64,000 bases of DNA from Bordetella petrii (GTDB lineage Bacteria; Pseudomonadota; Gammaproteobacteria; Burkholderiales; Burkholderiaceae_B). The notes under the pieces are model-generated. The model was not told the origin of the DNA and ran no database searches. It saw only the letters and a program-made list of their open reading frames with translations. Location: positions 2,588,695 to 2,652,694 of the forward strand of contig NZ_JAFMZZ010000001.1 in assembly GCF_017356245.1 (NCBI RefSeq), read 5' to 3'. The position numbers and the translations under genes are program-made. This document shows positions 36,162 through 44,443 of this stretch, piece after piece. Every line of letters begins with the position of its first letter. Within the stretch, counting starts at the first letter, position 1.

Positions 36162-36741
36162 CCGGGCCCTGCCAGTCGAGCGTCCAGTGGCCGGCCAGCA
36201 CATTCTGCAGCCACAGCGTGCAGGTTAGCGTCTTGGCGTCGGTGACGCGGCCGCCGCGGCATGCTTCGGCCAGCTCTTGCGGCGTGGCGCTGCGCACTTC
36301 CAGGAATTCGTCCTGGTCGAGCTGCGCCTTGCCCGCGACCAGTTGGCGGGCGAAGAAAATATGGATGATCTCGGTGGAATACGCGATGGCCAGGTGCATG
36401 GCGCCGGCATAGGCCCACTGCCCTGCCGTGTAGCCGGTTTCTTCGAGCAGCTCGCGGCGCGCGCAGGCCAGCGGATCTTCGCCCGGGTCGAGCTTGCCGG
36501 CCGGGAATTCAGTCATGACGCGGCCGACCGGGTAGCGGAACTGGCGCTCGAGCAGCACGCGCCCGTCGTCGAGCATCGGAATGATGACCACCGCGCCCGG
36601 ATGCACGATGTATTCGCGCAGGGCCTGGCGGCCGTCGGGCAGGCGCACGGTGTCGCGGCGCGCCTTCAGGAAGCTGCCGTCGCACAGCGGCTGGCTGTCG
36701 AGCAGGGTTTCAGTCAGGTGGGCGTCGTCGGAAGCGTTCAT
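36142..36741 (-). CDS. NUDIX hydrolase, ADP-ribose pyrophosphatase type
   Basis: A 199-residue hydrolase that cleaves nucleoside diphosphate-linked metabolites such as ADP-ribose. The NUDIX box is complete: GKLDPGEDPLACARRELLEE followed by TGY. The preceding FPA and the ERQFRYPVGRVMTEFPAGK region are typical of the NudF-like group. ATG 36741 is preferred to an in-frame start at 36783, which would add residues without family similarity. It is first of a two-gene unit with the DUF3820 gene. Confidence 0.9.
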   Translation of the reverse strand: MNASDDAHLTETLLDSQPLCDGSFLKARRDTVRLPDGRQALREYIVHPGAVVIIPMLDDGRVLLERQFRYPVGRVMTEFPAGKLDPGEDPLACARRELLEETGYTAGQWAYAGAMHLAIAYSTEIIHIFFARQLVAGKAQLDQDEFLEVRSATPQELAEACRGGRVTDAKTLTCTLWLQNVLAGHWTLDWQGPDESARP

Positions 36742-36798
36742 GGGCGGCTGCGGGCGGGTGGAGACAGCCAGGCAGCTTACCACCCGCGGCTTGCAGGC

Positions 36799-37110
36799 CT
36801 ACTGCACGCGGCGCGCCTCGAGTTCTTTCAGGCAGCCGGCCACGCCGGCCTGCAGATCGACATTGCCGATGGCTTCGCGGTCGACCCTGGCGCGGCAGCG
36901 TTGGTATTGCTGCACGCTTTCCGGCGTGTCGCGCACCGCGGGCGCGGGCGCGGCGCCCGGCTGCTCGGTGATGCGCAAGGTGGAAGGCGGCGACTTGCTG
37001 CCGTCGTGCGACGGGAAGCTGTATTCCCGGGCCTGCTGCGCCTGGGCCGTGCCCAGGGCGCCCAACAGGCACGCCAGCGCGGCCAGGCCGGAAAGCGCGG
37101 TCTTGTTCAT
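36799..37110 (-). CDS. Small exported protein (unrecognised)
   Basis: A 103-residue protein that I cannot assign to a family. The signal peptide is clear (MNKTALSGLAALACLLGALG, cleavage after AQA). The mature part has a polar N-terminal half and a predicted helix-turn-helix-like bundle with two cysteines (YQRCRARVDRE and VAGCLKELEARRV) that could form a disulfide. It lies 57 bp upstream of the NUDIX gene on the same strand. The composition fits the chromosome, so I consider it a real gene. Confidence 0.78.
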   Translation of the reverse strand: MNKTALSGLAALACLLGALGTAQAQQAREYSFPSHDGSKSPPSTLRITEQPGAAPAPAVRDTPESVQQYQRCRARVDREAIGNVDLQAGVAGCLKELEARRVQ

Positions 37111-37255
37111 GGGGTGCGTCCTTACAGTTGCCGGCGGGCGCCCGGACGGGCGGCCCGCGAGCGGTTATCGTAACGTCGCCGATGGGACTGCGGCGCGCCG
37201 CGATGGTTCCAAACGGCAACAAAAGCTACCATGCGGCCTGCCGCCAAGGATTGCC

Positions 37256-39025
37256 ATGATTTTGCTGGACGCCACCTTCGAACGCACCCTGGACGCCTGG
37301 GAACGGCAGTACAGCGGCCCCGCCTGGTGCGGCGCCAGCCTGGAGGGCTGGCTGTTCGAGGGGCTGCCGGCTCGCCGCGCCGCCGAGGCCCGGCTGGCGC
37401 GCGCGGGCATCACCGCGCGGCTGCGCAGCGCCTACAAGCCCCTGCTGCATTTCTTCCTGGAAGACGCCGACCTGCGCGGCCTGGCGGCCGTGACGGTGCG
37501 CTACCCGGTGCACCCGCTGGCGCGGCCCAACCGCTACACGCTGGAAGCCTACCCGCTGGCCGACCTGCTGGGCACGGCCTCGCTGCAGTTCGTGGCGGGC
37601 ACGGCCGACCTGCACTACCGGGTCGACCTGCGCTATGACGACGGCCGGCAGCGCCAGGCAATGGTGTTCGCGCCCAATGCTCCGGCCAGCGCCGACGACG
37701 GCGCGACGCTGCTGTCGCCCACCGGATGGCTGCGCGTGCGCGACGCCGCGGGCGCATTGGCGGCTGACGCGGCGTGCGGCACGGAATACCAGGCGGCCTT
37801 CGATGCCGCCGTGCAGGCGGTGCGCAGCCACGACTGGGGCGCGCGGGCCCCGCATTTCCAGCGCCTGGATATCCGTGTCGACCTGCCCGGCATGGAATTC
37901 GACGCCGGCGGCGATGCCGGCCTGGTCAGCACCTATGAAGCCCTGCATGAAGACCTGTACTTCACCCTGATCGAATTCTTCCAGCGCCATGCCGGCCTGC
38001 CGCCGGGCGACCGCCGCCTGCAGCCGGGCCAGATCGTGCCCGACGTGCGGCCGGCCGAAGGCCCGGCGCGCGTACGGGTAGCCACCCGGGCGTTCGACGC
38101 GCCCGGGCCGGAACCCGCCGTGGCGCCCCTGCCGCTGGACAGTGTCGAGGCGCCGCTGGCGCCGGCCCAGATCGCCGCGCACCTGCAGGCGCTGGGCGGC
38201 GCGCCGCTGCACGCCACCTCGCGCCAGGGCCGGCCCGTGCCGGGCACCTATCTGGAAGGGCCCGGGCCGGCGGTGTTCATCTCGGGCGGCCAGCATGCGA
38301 ACGAAACCTCGGGCGTGGTGGGCGCCCTGCGCGCGGCTCAGGCGCTGTGCGCGGCGGGCGGGGCGCATTTCGCGCTGGTGGCCTGCGAAAACCCCGATGG
38401 CTATGCCCTGCACCGCGAGCTGTGCGCGCACCACCCCTGCCACATGCATCATGCCGCGCGCTACAGCGCCCTGGGCGACGACGTGGCCTACCGCGCCGGC
38501 GCCCCGCTGCTCGAACAGCAGGCCCGCCGCACCGCGCTGGCCCGCAGCGGCGCGCGGCTGCATATCAACCTGCACGGCTATCCCGCGCACGAATGGACGC
38601 GCCCCCTGTCGGGCTACCTGCCGCGCCAGTTCGAATCCTGGACCCTGCCCAAGGGCTTTTTCCTGCTGCTGCGCCACCACCCCGGCTGGAGCCAGCCGGC
38701 GCGGCAGCTGATGGATGGCATCAGCGCGCGGCTGGCCCAGGTGCCCGGCCTGGCGGACTTCCATGCGCGGCAGGCCGCGCGCTACGAGGCGCATGCGCTG
38801 GAAAAAGGCTTCGACACGCAGCACGGCATTGCCTGCGTCGTGACCGAAAGCGACCAGGAAATGGCGCCGCTGTCGCTGATATCCGAGTTTCCCGACGAAA
38901 CCGTCTACGGCGCCGCCTTCCGCTACGCGCACACGGTGCAAATGGAAACCGTGCTGGCGGCCGTGGCGGTGTATGCGGACCTGGTGCGCGCGCGCCCGGA
39001 CCTGCTGGCGCCGTACGCCCGGTAA
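37256..39025 (+). CDS. M14-type zinc carboxypeptidase-like protein with large N-domain
   Basis: A 589-residue cytosolic-looking protein (no signal peptide). The C-terminal part resembles M14 metallocarboxypeptidases: zinc motif HANETSG near residue 346 (His and Glu three apart), a later zinc-His region HINLHGYPAHEW, and a Glu in VVTESDQEM as candidate general base. A Cys/His-rich patch (HHPCHMHHAARYS) lies between. The first roughly 330 residues form a separate region without a family I recognise (VRYPVHPLARPNRYTLEAYP). Substrate and role are unknown. ATG at 37256 begins MILLDATFERTLDAWERQY; upstream frames are unlikely. Confidence 0.75.
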   Translation: MILLDATFERTLDAWERQYSGPAWCGASLEGWLFEGLPARRAAEARLARAGITARLRSAYKPLLHFFLEDADLRGLAAVTVRYPVHPLARPNRYTLEAYPLADLLGTASLQFVAGTADLHYRVDLRYDDGRQRQAMVFAPNAPASADDGATLLSPTGWLRVRDAAGALAADAACGTEYQAAFDAAVQAVRSHDWGARAPHFQRLDIRVDLPGMEFDAGGDAGLVSTYEALHEDLYFTLIEFFQRHAGLPPGDRRLQPGQIVPDVRPAEGPARVRVATRAFDAPGPEPAVAPLPLDSVEAPLAPAQIAAHLQALGGAPLHATSRQGRPVPGTYLEGPGPAVFISGGQHANETSGVVGALRAAQALCAAGGAHFALVACENPDGYALHRELCAHHPCHMHHAARYSALGDDVAYRAGAPLLEQQARRTALARSGARLHINLHGYPAHEWTRPLSGYLPRQFESWTLPKGFFLLLRHHPGWSQPARQLMDGISARLAQVPGLADFHARQAARYEAHALEKGFDTQHGIACVVTESDQEMAPLSLISEFPDETVYGAAFRYAHTVQMETVLAAVAVYADLVRARPDLLAPYAR

Positions 39026-39083
39026 CACCTGCGCAGCGCCGATCGCGCTATTTTTGAAGGCGCTTTTGCGTTCAGGAGCCCGC

Positions 39084-39524
39084 ATGAAAACCATCGCGCC
39101 GCTTTATCTGCTGGCCGCCGCCGTGCTGGCCGGCTGCGCCGCCCCCCACGATCCGCCGCAGCCGCCCGCCAAAGAAGGCCCTGCCCTGACCGACGGGCAC
39201 AATGCCCGCAATTCGCTGGACTGGGCCGGCGCCTACGAAGGCACCCTGCCCTGCGCCGACTGCCCCGGCATCCAGACCCGCCTGGTGCTGACGCCGCACG
39301 GCGGCTACGAACTGCAAACCCGCTACCTGGACCGCCAACCGCACCCCAATATCGTGCGCGGCACATTCAGCTGGCAGCCCGACGGCAGCACCATCCGCCT
39401 GGACAAGGCCGGCGACGAGCAGCGGTATTTCGTGGCCGAGGGCCGGCTGATCCAGCTGTACCAGGATGGCTCGCGCCCCAGCGGGCCGCTGGCGCCGCAC
39501 TACGAACTGACGCAGGTGCGCTAG
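39084..39524 (+). CDS. NlpE-like outer-membrane lipoprotein
   Basis: A 146-residue lipoprotein with lipobox VLAGC (Cys 18). The NlpE N-terminal domain is recognisable by YEGTLPCADCPGIQTRLVL, which holds the CxxC pair, and by later beta strands (GGYELQTRYLDR, GTFSWQPDGSTIRL). NlpE senses envelope and copper stress and surface contact in enterobacteria; this short form has only the first domain. ATG 39084 has CAGGAG 6 nt upstream. It is convergent with the next gene and the two stops overlap by 4 bp. Confidence 0.87.
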   Translation: MKTIAPLYLLAAAVLAGCAAPHDPPQPPAKEGPALTDGHNARNSLDWAGAYEGTLPCADCPGIQTRLVLTPHGGYELQTRYLDRQPHPNIVRGTFSWQPDGSTIRLDKAGDEQRYFVAEGRLIQLYQDGSRPSGPLAPHYELTQVR

Positions 39525-39727
39525 CCGGCGCGCGGCGGCGGCACGCCGTGTCGCGCCCGCCAGGCGCGCAATGCTTCGCGATAGCGGTCCATGGCCTCGT
39601 CGTACAAGTCGTAAACGCAGGGGATGCAGCCGCTTTGGCAGCAATCGCCCGGGGCGGGCGCCTCGGGCGGTACGGGTTCGGGGTCTGGCGCGGGCGGCGT
39701 GGCGGCAGTTTTTTCAGCGGTAGTCAT
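39521..39727 (-). CDS. Oxidoreductase-like N-terminal domain protein
   Basis: A 68-residue protein. After a Pro/Ala-rich start, the signature GDCCQSGCIPCVYDLYDEAM matches the short oxidoreductase-like domain (CCxSGCxPCVxDxY), followed by a helical segment (DRYREALRAWRARHG). The four cysteines could bind metal; the function is not established. The most likely start is ATG 39727; ATG 39736 and 39805 are also in frame. The stop overlaps that of the NlpE-like gene on the other strand. Confidence 0.82.
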   Translation of the reverse strand: MTTAEKTAATPPAPDPEPVPPEAPAPGDCCQSGCIPCVYDLYDEAMDRYREALRAWRARHGVPPPRAG

Positions 39728-39794
39728 TGACGCCATTATCGCGCCCCCGCCGCCAGTGGTAATCTGGCTGCCGGATTCTGTACACCCCGCCATC

Positions 39795-40598
39795 ATGTCC
39801 GACACCCAGTTCTGGCGCGACGCGCAATTGCCCTACGCGGAAAGCCGCCGCGCCGTGCACAGCCGCGCCTGCTACGTTGCGCACACGCACGACACCGTGT
39901 CGATCGGCGCCGTGGATGGCGGAGCCAGCGTTTTCTGCAGCGGCGGCCGGCGCCATCGGCTGCGCCCCGGCAGCCTGGTCATGGTGCCGGCGCATTGCGC
40001 GCATGCCTGCAACCCCGACGCCGGCGCCGCCTGGAGCTACCAGATGCTGCACCTGGATGCCGGCTGGACCGCCGACCTGCTGCGCGAAACCGCCCCGGAC
40101 GCCTGCCTTCCCGGCCAGGCCTGCATCAGCGATGCGCCATCGGCCTACCGCCGCTTCTGCCAATTGAACATGCTGCTGTTCTCCGATGCCGCGCCTGCCG
40201 ACAAAGAAGCGGCGCTGGTGCTGTATATCGGCGGCCGTTCGTGGCTGGGCCGCCCGCCGCGCGCCCCGGGGCCGCGGCTGCCCGCGGCGCGGCTGCAGCA
40301 CATCGTGGCCCTGCTGCGGCGGCCCGGCAGCCAGGCGCTGCCCCTGGCCGGGCTGGCCGCGGCGGCCGGCATGAGCCGCTATCAATTCATACGCGCCTGC
40401 CGCGATGCCACCGGCATGACACCGCATGCGTATCAACTGGACCTGCGCATCGTGCAGGCGCGCCGCCTGCTGCGCGGCGGCCACAGCCTGAGCCGCATCG
40501 CGCAGGACCTGGGCTTTGCCGACCAAAGCCACTTCCAGCGCGCGTTCAAGGAACGCGTGGCGGCCACCCCGGGCGCCTACCGGCGCGCGGGCGGCTGA
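39795..40598 (+). CDS. AraC-family transcriptional regulator
   Basis: A 267-residue regulator. The N-terminal cupin-like effector domain (HTHDTVSIGAVDGGASVFCS, LRPGSLVMVPAHCAHACNPD) is followed by the C-terminal double helix-turn-helix (LAAAAGMSRYQFIRACRDAT and RIAQDLGFADQSHFQRAFKE). This architecture is typical of AraC regulators next to LysE-type exporters, and a lysE-type gene follows 90 bp downstream in the same direction, so it probably controls amino-acid export. Confidence 0.9.
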   Translation: MSDTQFWRDAQLPYAESRRAVHSRACYVAHTHDTVSIGAVDGGASVFCSGGRRHRLRPGSLVMVPAHCAHACNPDAGAAWSYQMLHLDAGWTADLLRETAPDACLPGQACISDAPSAYRRFCQLNMLLFSDAAPADKEAALVLYIGGRSWLGRPPRAPGPRLPAARLQHIVALLRRPGSQALPLAGLAAAAGMSRYQFIRACRDATGMTPHAYQLDLRIVQARRLLRGGHSLSRIAQDLGFADQSHFQRAFKERVAATPGAYRRAGG

Positions 40599-40688
40599 AG
40601 CACAGGCCCGGGGGCCTGGGCCCGCACTTTTCTTCAATACTTGCCCACCGCAAGCCGCCAGAATGCCCTCGGCATTCAGAGAGGCGGC

Positions 40689-41366
40689 ATGGCATTTTCC
40701 TGGCAGCAATTCATCCTGGTGGCGGGCGCGCATTTTCTGGCGCTGCTCAGCCCCGGTCCGGATTTTTTCCTGATCGTGCGCGGCGCGCTGCTGCACGGCT
40801 GGCGCAAGGCGGCCGCGCTGTGCCTGGGCATTGCCGCCGCCAACGGCGTATTCATTGCCCTGGCCATCGGCGGGTTTTCGGCGCTGCGTCCGCACAGCCC
40901 GCTGTTCTACGCGTTGCAGGCTGGCGGCTGTGTATACCTGGCCTGGCTGGGCGGGCTGCTGATCCGCCACGCCCGCCCGGTGGACACGGCCCTGCAGGCC
41001 GCGGGCGGCCCGGGCGCCGCCGACGCGCCCCCATGGCACAGGCGTTTCGCCACGGGCTTCGCCTCGGGCATCCTGAACCCTAAGAACGCCCTGTTCTACG
41101 CCAGCCTGTTCTCGCTGCTGGCCGGCGAACACACCACGGGCGGCGTACAGTTTGCTTACGGGCTGTGGATGTTCGGCGCGGTGCTGGGCTGGGACCTGCT
41201 GGTGGCGGCCGGCATCGGCCACCCCGCCGTGATGGCCTGTTTCGCCCGCTACAACGCCGCCATCGAACGGGTCACCGGCGCCGTGCTGCTGTTGATCGCG
41301 GCGGGCGGATTGTGGCTGCTGGCCGACGCGGGCATTGCCGGCTGGGCCGGCTCGGCCACCCAGTAA
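40689..41366 (+). CDS. LysE/RhtB-family amino-acid exporter
   Basis: A 225-residue inner-membrane exporter with about six hydrophobic segments. Signatures: FLALLSPGPDFFLIVRGAL near the start and the central GFASGILNPKNALFYASLF. The start is ATG 40689 (MAFSWQQFILVAGAHF); the longer frame from 40641 lacks support. Substrate (basic amino acid, threonine or homoserine) cannot be decided. The last 118 bp overlap the 3' end of a convergent gene on the other strand, an unusually long antisense overlap. Confidence 0.88.
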   Translation: MAFSWQQFILVAGAHFLALLSPGPDFFLIVRGALLHGWRKAAALCLGIAAANGVFIALAIGGFSALRPHSPLFYALQAGGCVYLAWLGGLLIRHARPVDTALQAAGGPGAADAPPWHRRFATGFASGILNPKNALFYASLFSLLAGEHTTGGVQFAYGLWMFGAVLGWDLLVAAGIGHPAVMACFARYNAAIERVTGAVLLLIAAGGLWLLADAGIAGWAGSATQ

Positions 41367-42211
41367 CCGCTGACCAGCGCCGCCGGCGGCGCGCTGGCGC
41401 TGACCCGCGCCGACACTTCCCACGCATCCATGCGCACGCGCAGGCCGGCATACACCCCATGGCCCGGACCGGCCAGGATGCGCCCGCCGGATTCGATGCC
41501 CTCGCCCACCCGGATGGCGCCGTCGGCGATCACGTCGCCGCCCGCCTTGATGCCCCAGCCCGCCTCGAGGTGATCGCCGCACACAACTTCGCCGGCGGCC
41601 TGGATGCCGCGCGCCGCGGTGACTTCGGCCTGCGCGCGCAGGTCGCCGCCGGTTTTGATGCCCTGTCCGGCGCGCAGCGCTCCGCCGATATCCAGCCCCT
41701 GCCCGGCCAGCACCGCCCCGGCGGCATGCGCGTCCTGCCCGGTGCGGATGTCCCAGCCGGCCCGCAAGACGCCGCCGCAGTCCAGGCGGGCGCCGGCGCT
41801 GATGCCCCAGCCGGCCTGGATATCGCCGCCGGCGCGGATGGCGCCGTCGCTGACGATGCTGCCCTGCGCCTCGATGTTGCCGCCGGCCGCGATGACGCTG
41901 CCCGCCCGCACGCCCGCCCCGCTGACGATGCGCCCGCCCGCGCGCACCACGGTATCGACGCAGATGCCGCGGCGCGCCACCAGCGTGCCCGCGAACACGA
42001 TGGCGGCGGCGTCGATGGATTCCACCACCAGCACGCTGTCGGTGGGCCCGAACTGGTCGAGCAGCCAGCAGGCGTCGTCGACGCGCCCGTCGGCCACCAG
42101 GGCATCCAGCACGGCCTGATAATCGCCCTGGCCGTTGTGGTCGCGCAGGAACCACTTGTATCCGCTGGCGCAGGGGTTCTTGGCTTTGACGAAGTTCTTG
42201 GTAAGTTGCAT
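41249..42211 (-). CDS. Hexapeptide-repeat (left-handed beta-helix-like) protein
   Basis: A 320-residue protein. An N-terminal region of about 86 residues (KNPCASGYKWFLRDHNGQGD; a pentapeptide-like DACWLLDQFG) is followed by 27 successive six-residue units from about 87 to 248, of the type x-x-[IVL]-x-A-G, for example SVIAAG, GAIRAG, GDIQAG, WGISAG, GGVLRAG. Such a strict period of six indicates a beta-helix of about nine turns, as in hexapeptide transferases or bactofilin-like polymers. No catalytic motif is seen. After the helix comes a segment ending VSGYWVAEPAQP and a Ser/Ala/Pro tail; the last 38 codons are antisense to lysE. No signal peptide. A cytosolic scaffold or polymer is the best guess. 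Confidence 0.75.
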   Translation of the reverse strand: MQLTKNFVKAKNPCASGYKWFLRDHNGQGDYQAVLDALVADGRVDDACWLLDQFGPTDSVLVVESIDAAAIVFAGTLVARRGICVDTVVRAGGRIVSGAGVRAGSVIAAGGNIEAQGSIVSDGAIRAGGDIQAGWGISAGARLDCGGVLRAGWDIRTGQDAHAAGAVLAGQGLDIGGALRAGQGIKTGGDLRAQAEVTAARGIQAAGEVVCGDHLEAGWGIKAGGDVIADGAIRVGEGIESGGRILAGPGHGVYAGLRVRMDAWEVSARVSASAPPAALVSGYWVAEPAQPAMPASASSHNPPAAINSSTAPVTRSMAAL

Positions 42212-42536
42212 GGCACTACGCATCAAAAATGGCTGTGGGCCCGGTGCCGCGGCGATGCCGGCGGCAAAGTGGGCCAGGCCCGCGCGCGTGCGGCGTGCGG
42301 GCCTGGATGACCAGAAAACAGGGAATCGGAAAGGCGGCGGCCCGCTGGGCCGCGCCGATTAGCCGGGTTTGGCGCGTGCGTAGGCCGAGCGCACGGCCAC
42401 GTCGTGCGAGCCCACCGGAGTGGGCCGTTGCGTGGCAACCGCTGCGCGCAGCGCGAAAGAGGAAGAGACAAGCCGGGTCATGACGCAGGCATCCTACCAT
42501 TCGGGCGGCCCGCGTCAAGCGCCCCCGGCGTGTCGG
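42212..42536. other. 325-bp intergenic region, no supported gene
   Basis: It lies between the end of the DUF4336 gene and the start of the hexapeptide-repeat gene, both on the minus strand. One notable hairpin is AGGCCCGC (42276-42283) / GCGGGCCT (42297-42304) without a T run, which might end the upstream transcript. Open frames here have no ribosome-binding site or family motif. Confidence 0.4.
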
Positions 42537-43283
42537 CTACGTCAGCAGCCAGCGAAACGCGCGCCGCAGCTCCGCCGCGCCGTGATCGGTATACCAGCGG
42601 CCGTGCGCCAGGATGATGCGCCGCGGGTCCCAGTCGATCATCTGCTGCACCGCCGCGCGCAGTTCGGCGCGGCGGCGCGAAAAGGTCAGCCGCATGTCGC
42701 GCGGCATCTGGCCGTCGGGATCCTGCACGCCGCCCAGGCGGGTCAGCCAGCGGGCGAAGGCGGAGTCCAGCTTGGCCGGCTCGAAATTCTCGATCAGGTC
42801 GGTAAGAACCAGGGTGCGGCTGCGGTAGTGGAAGAATTCCACTTCGGTCAGGTAGCTGCCGTCGATGGGCAGCGTGGCCAGTTCGGCATCCCAGGGGTAG
42901 CCGGCCGCCTGACGCAAGGGCTGCACCGGAAAATCGATGCGCCCGCCGGCCTGTTCCAGCACGCGCGGCGCCACGTACACCGCGGCCTGGCCGAACGCGC
43001 GGTGCCAGTCGGGCACCCACCAATAGTGGATGCGGCTGGGGGCCACGATCCAGCGCGGCGCGCCCAGCCGCACGATGGCATTTTGCAGTTCGGGGGTAAG
43101 CGCCGTGGGCGAATGAATGAACAGGCCGCCGCCTTCCAGCCGCAGCACTGTCATGCGCGTGGGAAAGCGCATCTTGGGCCAGGGCGGCCCGTAGCGGATG
43201 GCCGGGCCGTCGACGATCCAGACCTCGTCGTCCACCGGCTTCAGTGTGTTGACCGGCGCGTACAGCAGGCGGTCGTCATCCAT
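42537..43283 (-). CDS. DUF4336 family protein (metallo-beta-lactamase-like fold)
   Basis: A 248-residue protein of the DUF4336 group, which resembles the metallo-beta-lactamase fold. It begins [20 protein letters not shown], then [35 protein letters not shown] and a late [20 protein letters not shown]. The canonical HxHxDH metal motif is missing, as is usual for this group, so hydrolase activity is uncertain. ATG 43283 gives the family start; an upstream frame to 43337 is Arg/Pro-rich. It is 57 bp downstream of ohr on the same strand. Confidence 0.8.
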   Translation of the reverse strand: MDDDRLLYAPVNTLKPVDDEVWIVDGPAIRYGPPWPKMRFPTRMTVLRLEGGGLFIHSPTALTPELQNAIVRLGAPRWIVAPSRIHYWWVPDWHRAFGQAAVYVAPRVLEQAGGRIDFPVQPLRQAAGYPWDAELATLPIDGSYLTEVEFFHYRSRTLVLTDLIENFEPAKLDSAFARWLTRLGGVQDPDGQMPRDMRLTFSRRRAELRAAVQQMIDWDPRRIILAHGRWYTDHGAAELRRAFRWLLT

Positions 43284-43340
43284 GGGCGGCTCCCGCCGCC
43301 CGCCCGGCGGGCCATGCCGCGCCGGGCGGGCGGACACCGT

Positions 43341-43766
43341 TTACACCACGGTCAGGGTCACGTCGATGTTGTTGCGCGTGGCATTCGAGTACGGGCACAC
43401 GATGTGGGCGCGCTGCACCAGGTCTTCGGCCTGCTCGCGGGCCATGCCGGGCAGCGAGATCTTCAGCTCGACTTCGATGCCGAAACCGTTGGGGATGGGG
43501 CCGATGCCCACCGAGCCGTCCACCGACACATCCGACGGAATGGCAATCTTGTCGCGATTGGCCACGAACTTCATGGCCCCCAGGAAGCACGCCGAATAGC
43601 CGGCGGCAAACAGCTGCTCGGGGTTGGTGCCGTCGCCGCCGGCCCCGCCCAGTTCGCGCGGGGTGGTCAGCTTGACGTCGAGCACCTTGTCGGACGACAC
43701 GGCACGGCCATCGCGGCCGCCGGTGGCCTTGGCATGAGCGCGGTAAGCGACTTTTTCGAGAGACAT
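43341..43766 (-). CDS. ohr: Organic hydroperoxide resistance protein Ohr
   Basis: Thiol peroxidase of the Ohr/OsmC family that detoxifies organic and fatty-acid hydroperoxides. The product is 141 residues. Both catalytic cysteines are present, Cys 60 ([11 protein letters not shown]) and Cys 124 ([13 protein letters not shown]), as are Arg 18 and Glu 50 of the active site. It is preceded by AAGGAAATTGCC and, about 84 bp further up, by an operator that matches one in front of ohrR. ohrR lies upstream in the same direction, so the repressor gene and its target each have an own site. Confidence 0.95.
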   Translation of the reverse strand: MSLEKVAYRAHAKATGGRDGRAVSSDKVLDVKLTTPRELGGAGGDGTNPEQLFAAGYSACFLGAMKFVANRDKIAIPSDVSVDGSVGIGPIPNGFGIEVELKISLPGMAREQAEDLVQRAHIVCPYSNATRNNIDVTLTVV

Positions 43767-43849
43767 GGCAATTTCCTTTCAATAAAAGTTCAGGGACAGC
43801 GGCGATTCCACCAAAGTACGGCTCGCCGGGGCCGGATACAAGTTGCTAA

Positions 43850-43867
43850 CGATTAAATAGTGCACTA
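43850..43867. promoter_or_regulatory. OhrR-type operator upstream of ohr
   Basis: Palindromic core TAGTGCACTA (43858-43867) with left flank CGATTAAA. The whole 18-bp block recurs, inverted, before ohrR (44381-44398). It is 84 bp before the ohr start. Confidence 0.75.
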
Positions 43868-43900
43868 CATATTTGACAGCATGATGATTCAACACAATAT

Positions 43901-44362
43901 TCAGCCATTCGCCATCAGGCGGCCGCGCAGGTGATCCAGCTGACCCTTCAGCGCGGCCAGGTCGTCGGGCGCGCATTCGGTGGCGCACAGCACCGACACC
44001 GGCACCTGCGCGGCCTTCTGCTTCAGTTCGCGCCCCGCCCGGGTCAGGCCCACAATGACCTGGCGCTCGTCTTGCTCGGCCCGCAGGCGCGTGACCAGGC
44101 CGGCGGCTTCCATGCGCTTGAGCAGCGGCGTCAGCGTGGCCGAATCCAGAAACAGCCGGCGGCCGATATCGGACAGCGTCAGCTGGTCTTGTTCCCACAG
44201 CACCATCATTACCAGGTACTGCGGATACGTCAGGCCCAGCGGGCGCAGCAGCTTGCGGTACACCTTGTTCATGGCCAGCACCGTGGAATGCAGGGCGAAG
44301 CAGAGCTGTTCGTCGAGCAGCAGCGACGGGGCGGTGGCGGGCAAGGAACGGCGGCGATTCAT
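43901..44362 (-). CDS. ohrR: Peroxide-sensing MarR-family repressor OhrR
   Basis: MarR-type repressor that loses DNA binding when organic hydroperoxides oxidise its cysteine. The product is 153 residues from ATG 44362. The sensing residue is Cys 21 in [13 protein letters not shown]; two more cysteines near the C-terminus (126 and 130) suggest the two-Cys, disulfide-forming class. The winged helix includes [20 protein letters not shown] and [14 protein letters not shown] prefer 44362 to ATG 44374 because GGA lies 7 nt upstream and 44374 would leave almost no leader after the operator. It sits upstream of ohr with its own operator copy. Confidence 0.93.
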   Translation of the reverse strand: MNRRRSLPATAPSLLLDEQLCFALHSTVLAMNKVYRKLLRPLGLTYPQYLVMMVLWEQDQLTLSDIGRRLFLDSATLTPLLKRMEAAGLVTRLRAEQDERQVIVGLTRAGRELKQKAAQVPVSVLCATECAPDDLAALKGQLDHLRGRLMANG

Positions 44363-44380
44363 GATGGAATCCATAATACA

Positions 44381-44398
44381 TAGTGCACTATTTAATCG
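44381..44398. promoter_or_regulatory. OhrR-type operator upstream of ohrR
   Basis: Core TAGTGCACTA (44381-44390) followed by TTTAATCG, the exact inverted copy of the 18-bp block before ohr. It ends 19 bp upstream of the ohrR start and would give autoregulation. Confidence 0.75.
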
Positions 44399-44443
44399 CA
44401 AGTTATTTTTTACGCGGCAATGCGGCCGCCAGGCGCGGCCGCT

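Noticed and set aside
42216..42518. 100-codon minus-strand open frame in the gap before the hexapeptide-repeat gene
   Set aside because: No ribosome-binding site or motif, and it overlaps the likely promoter of the neighbouring gene.
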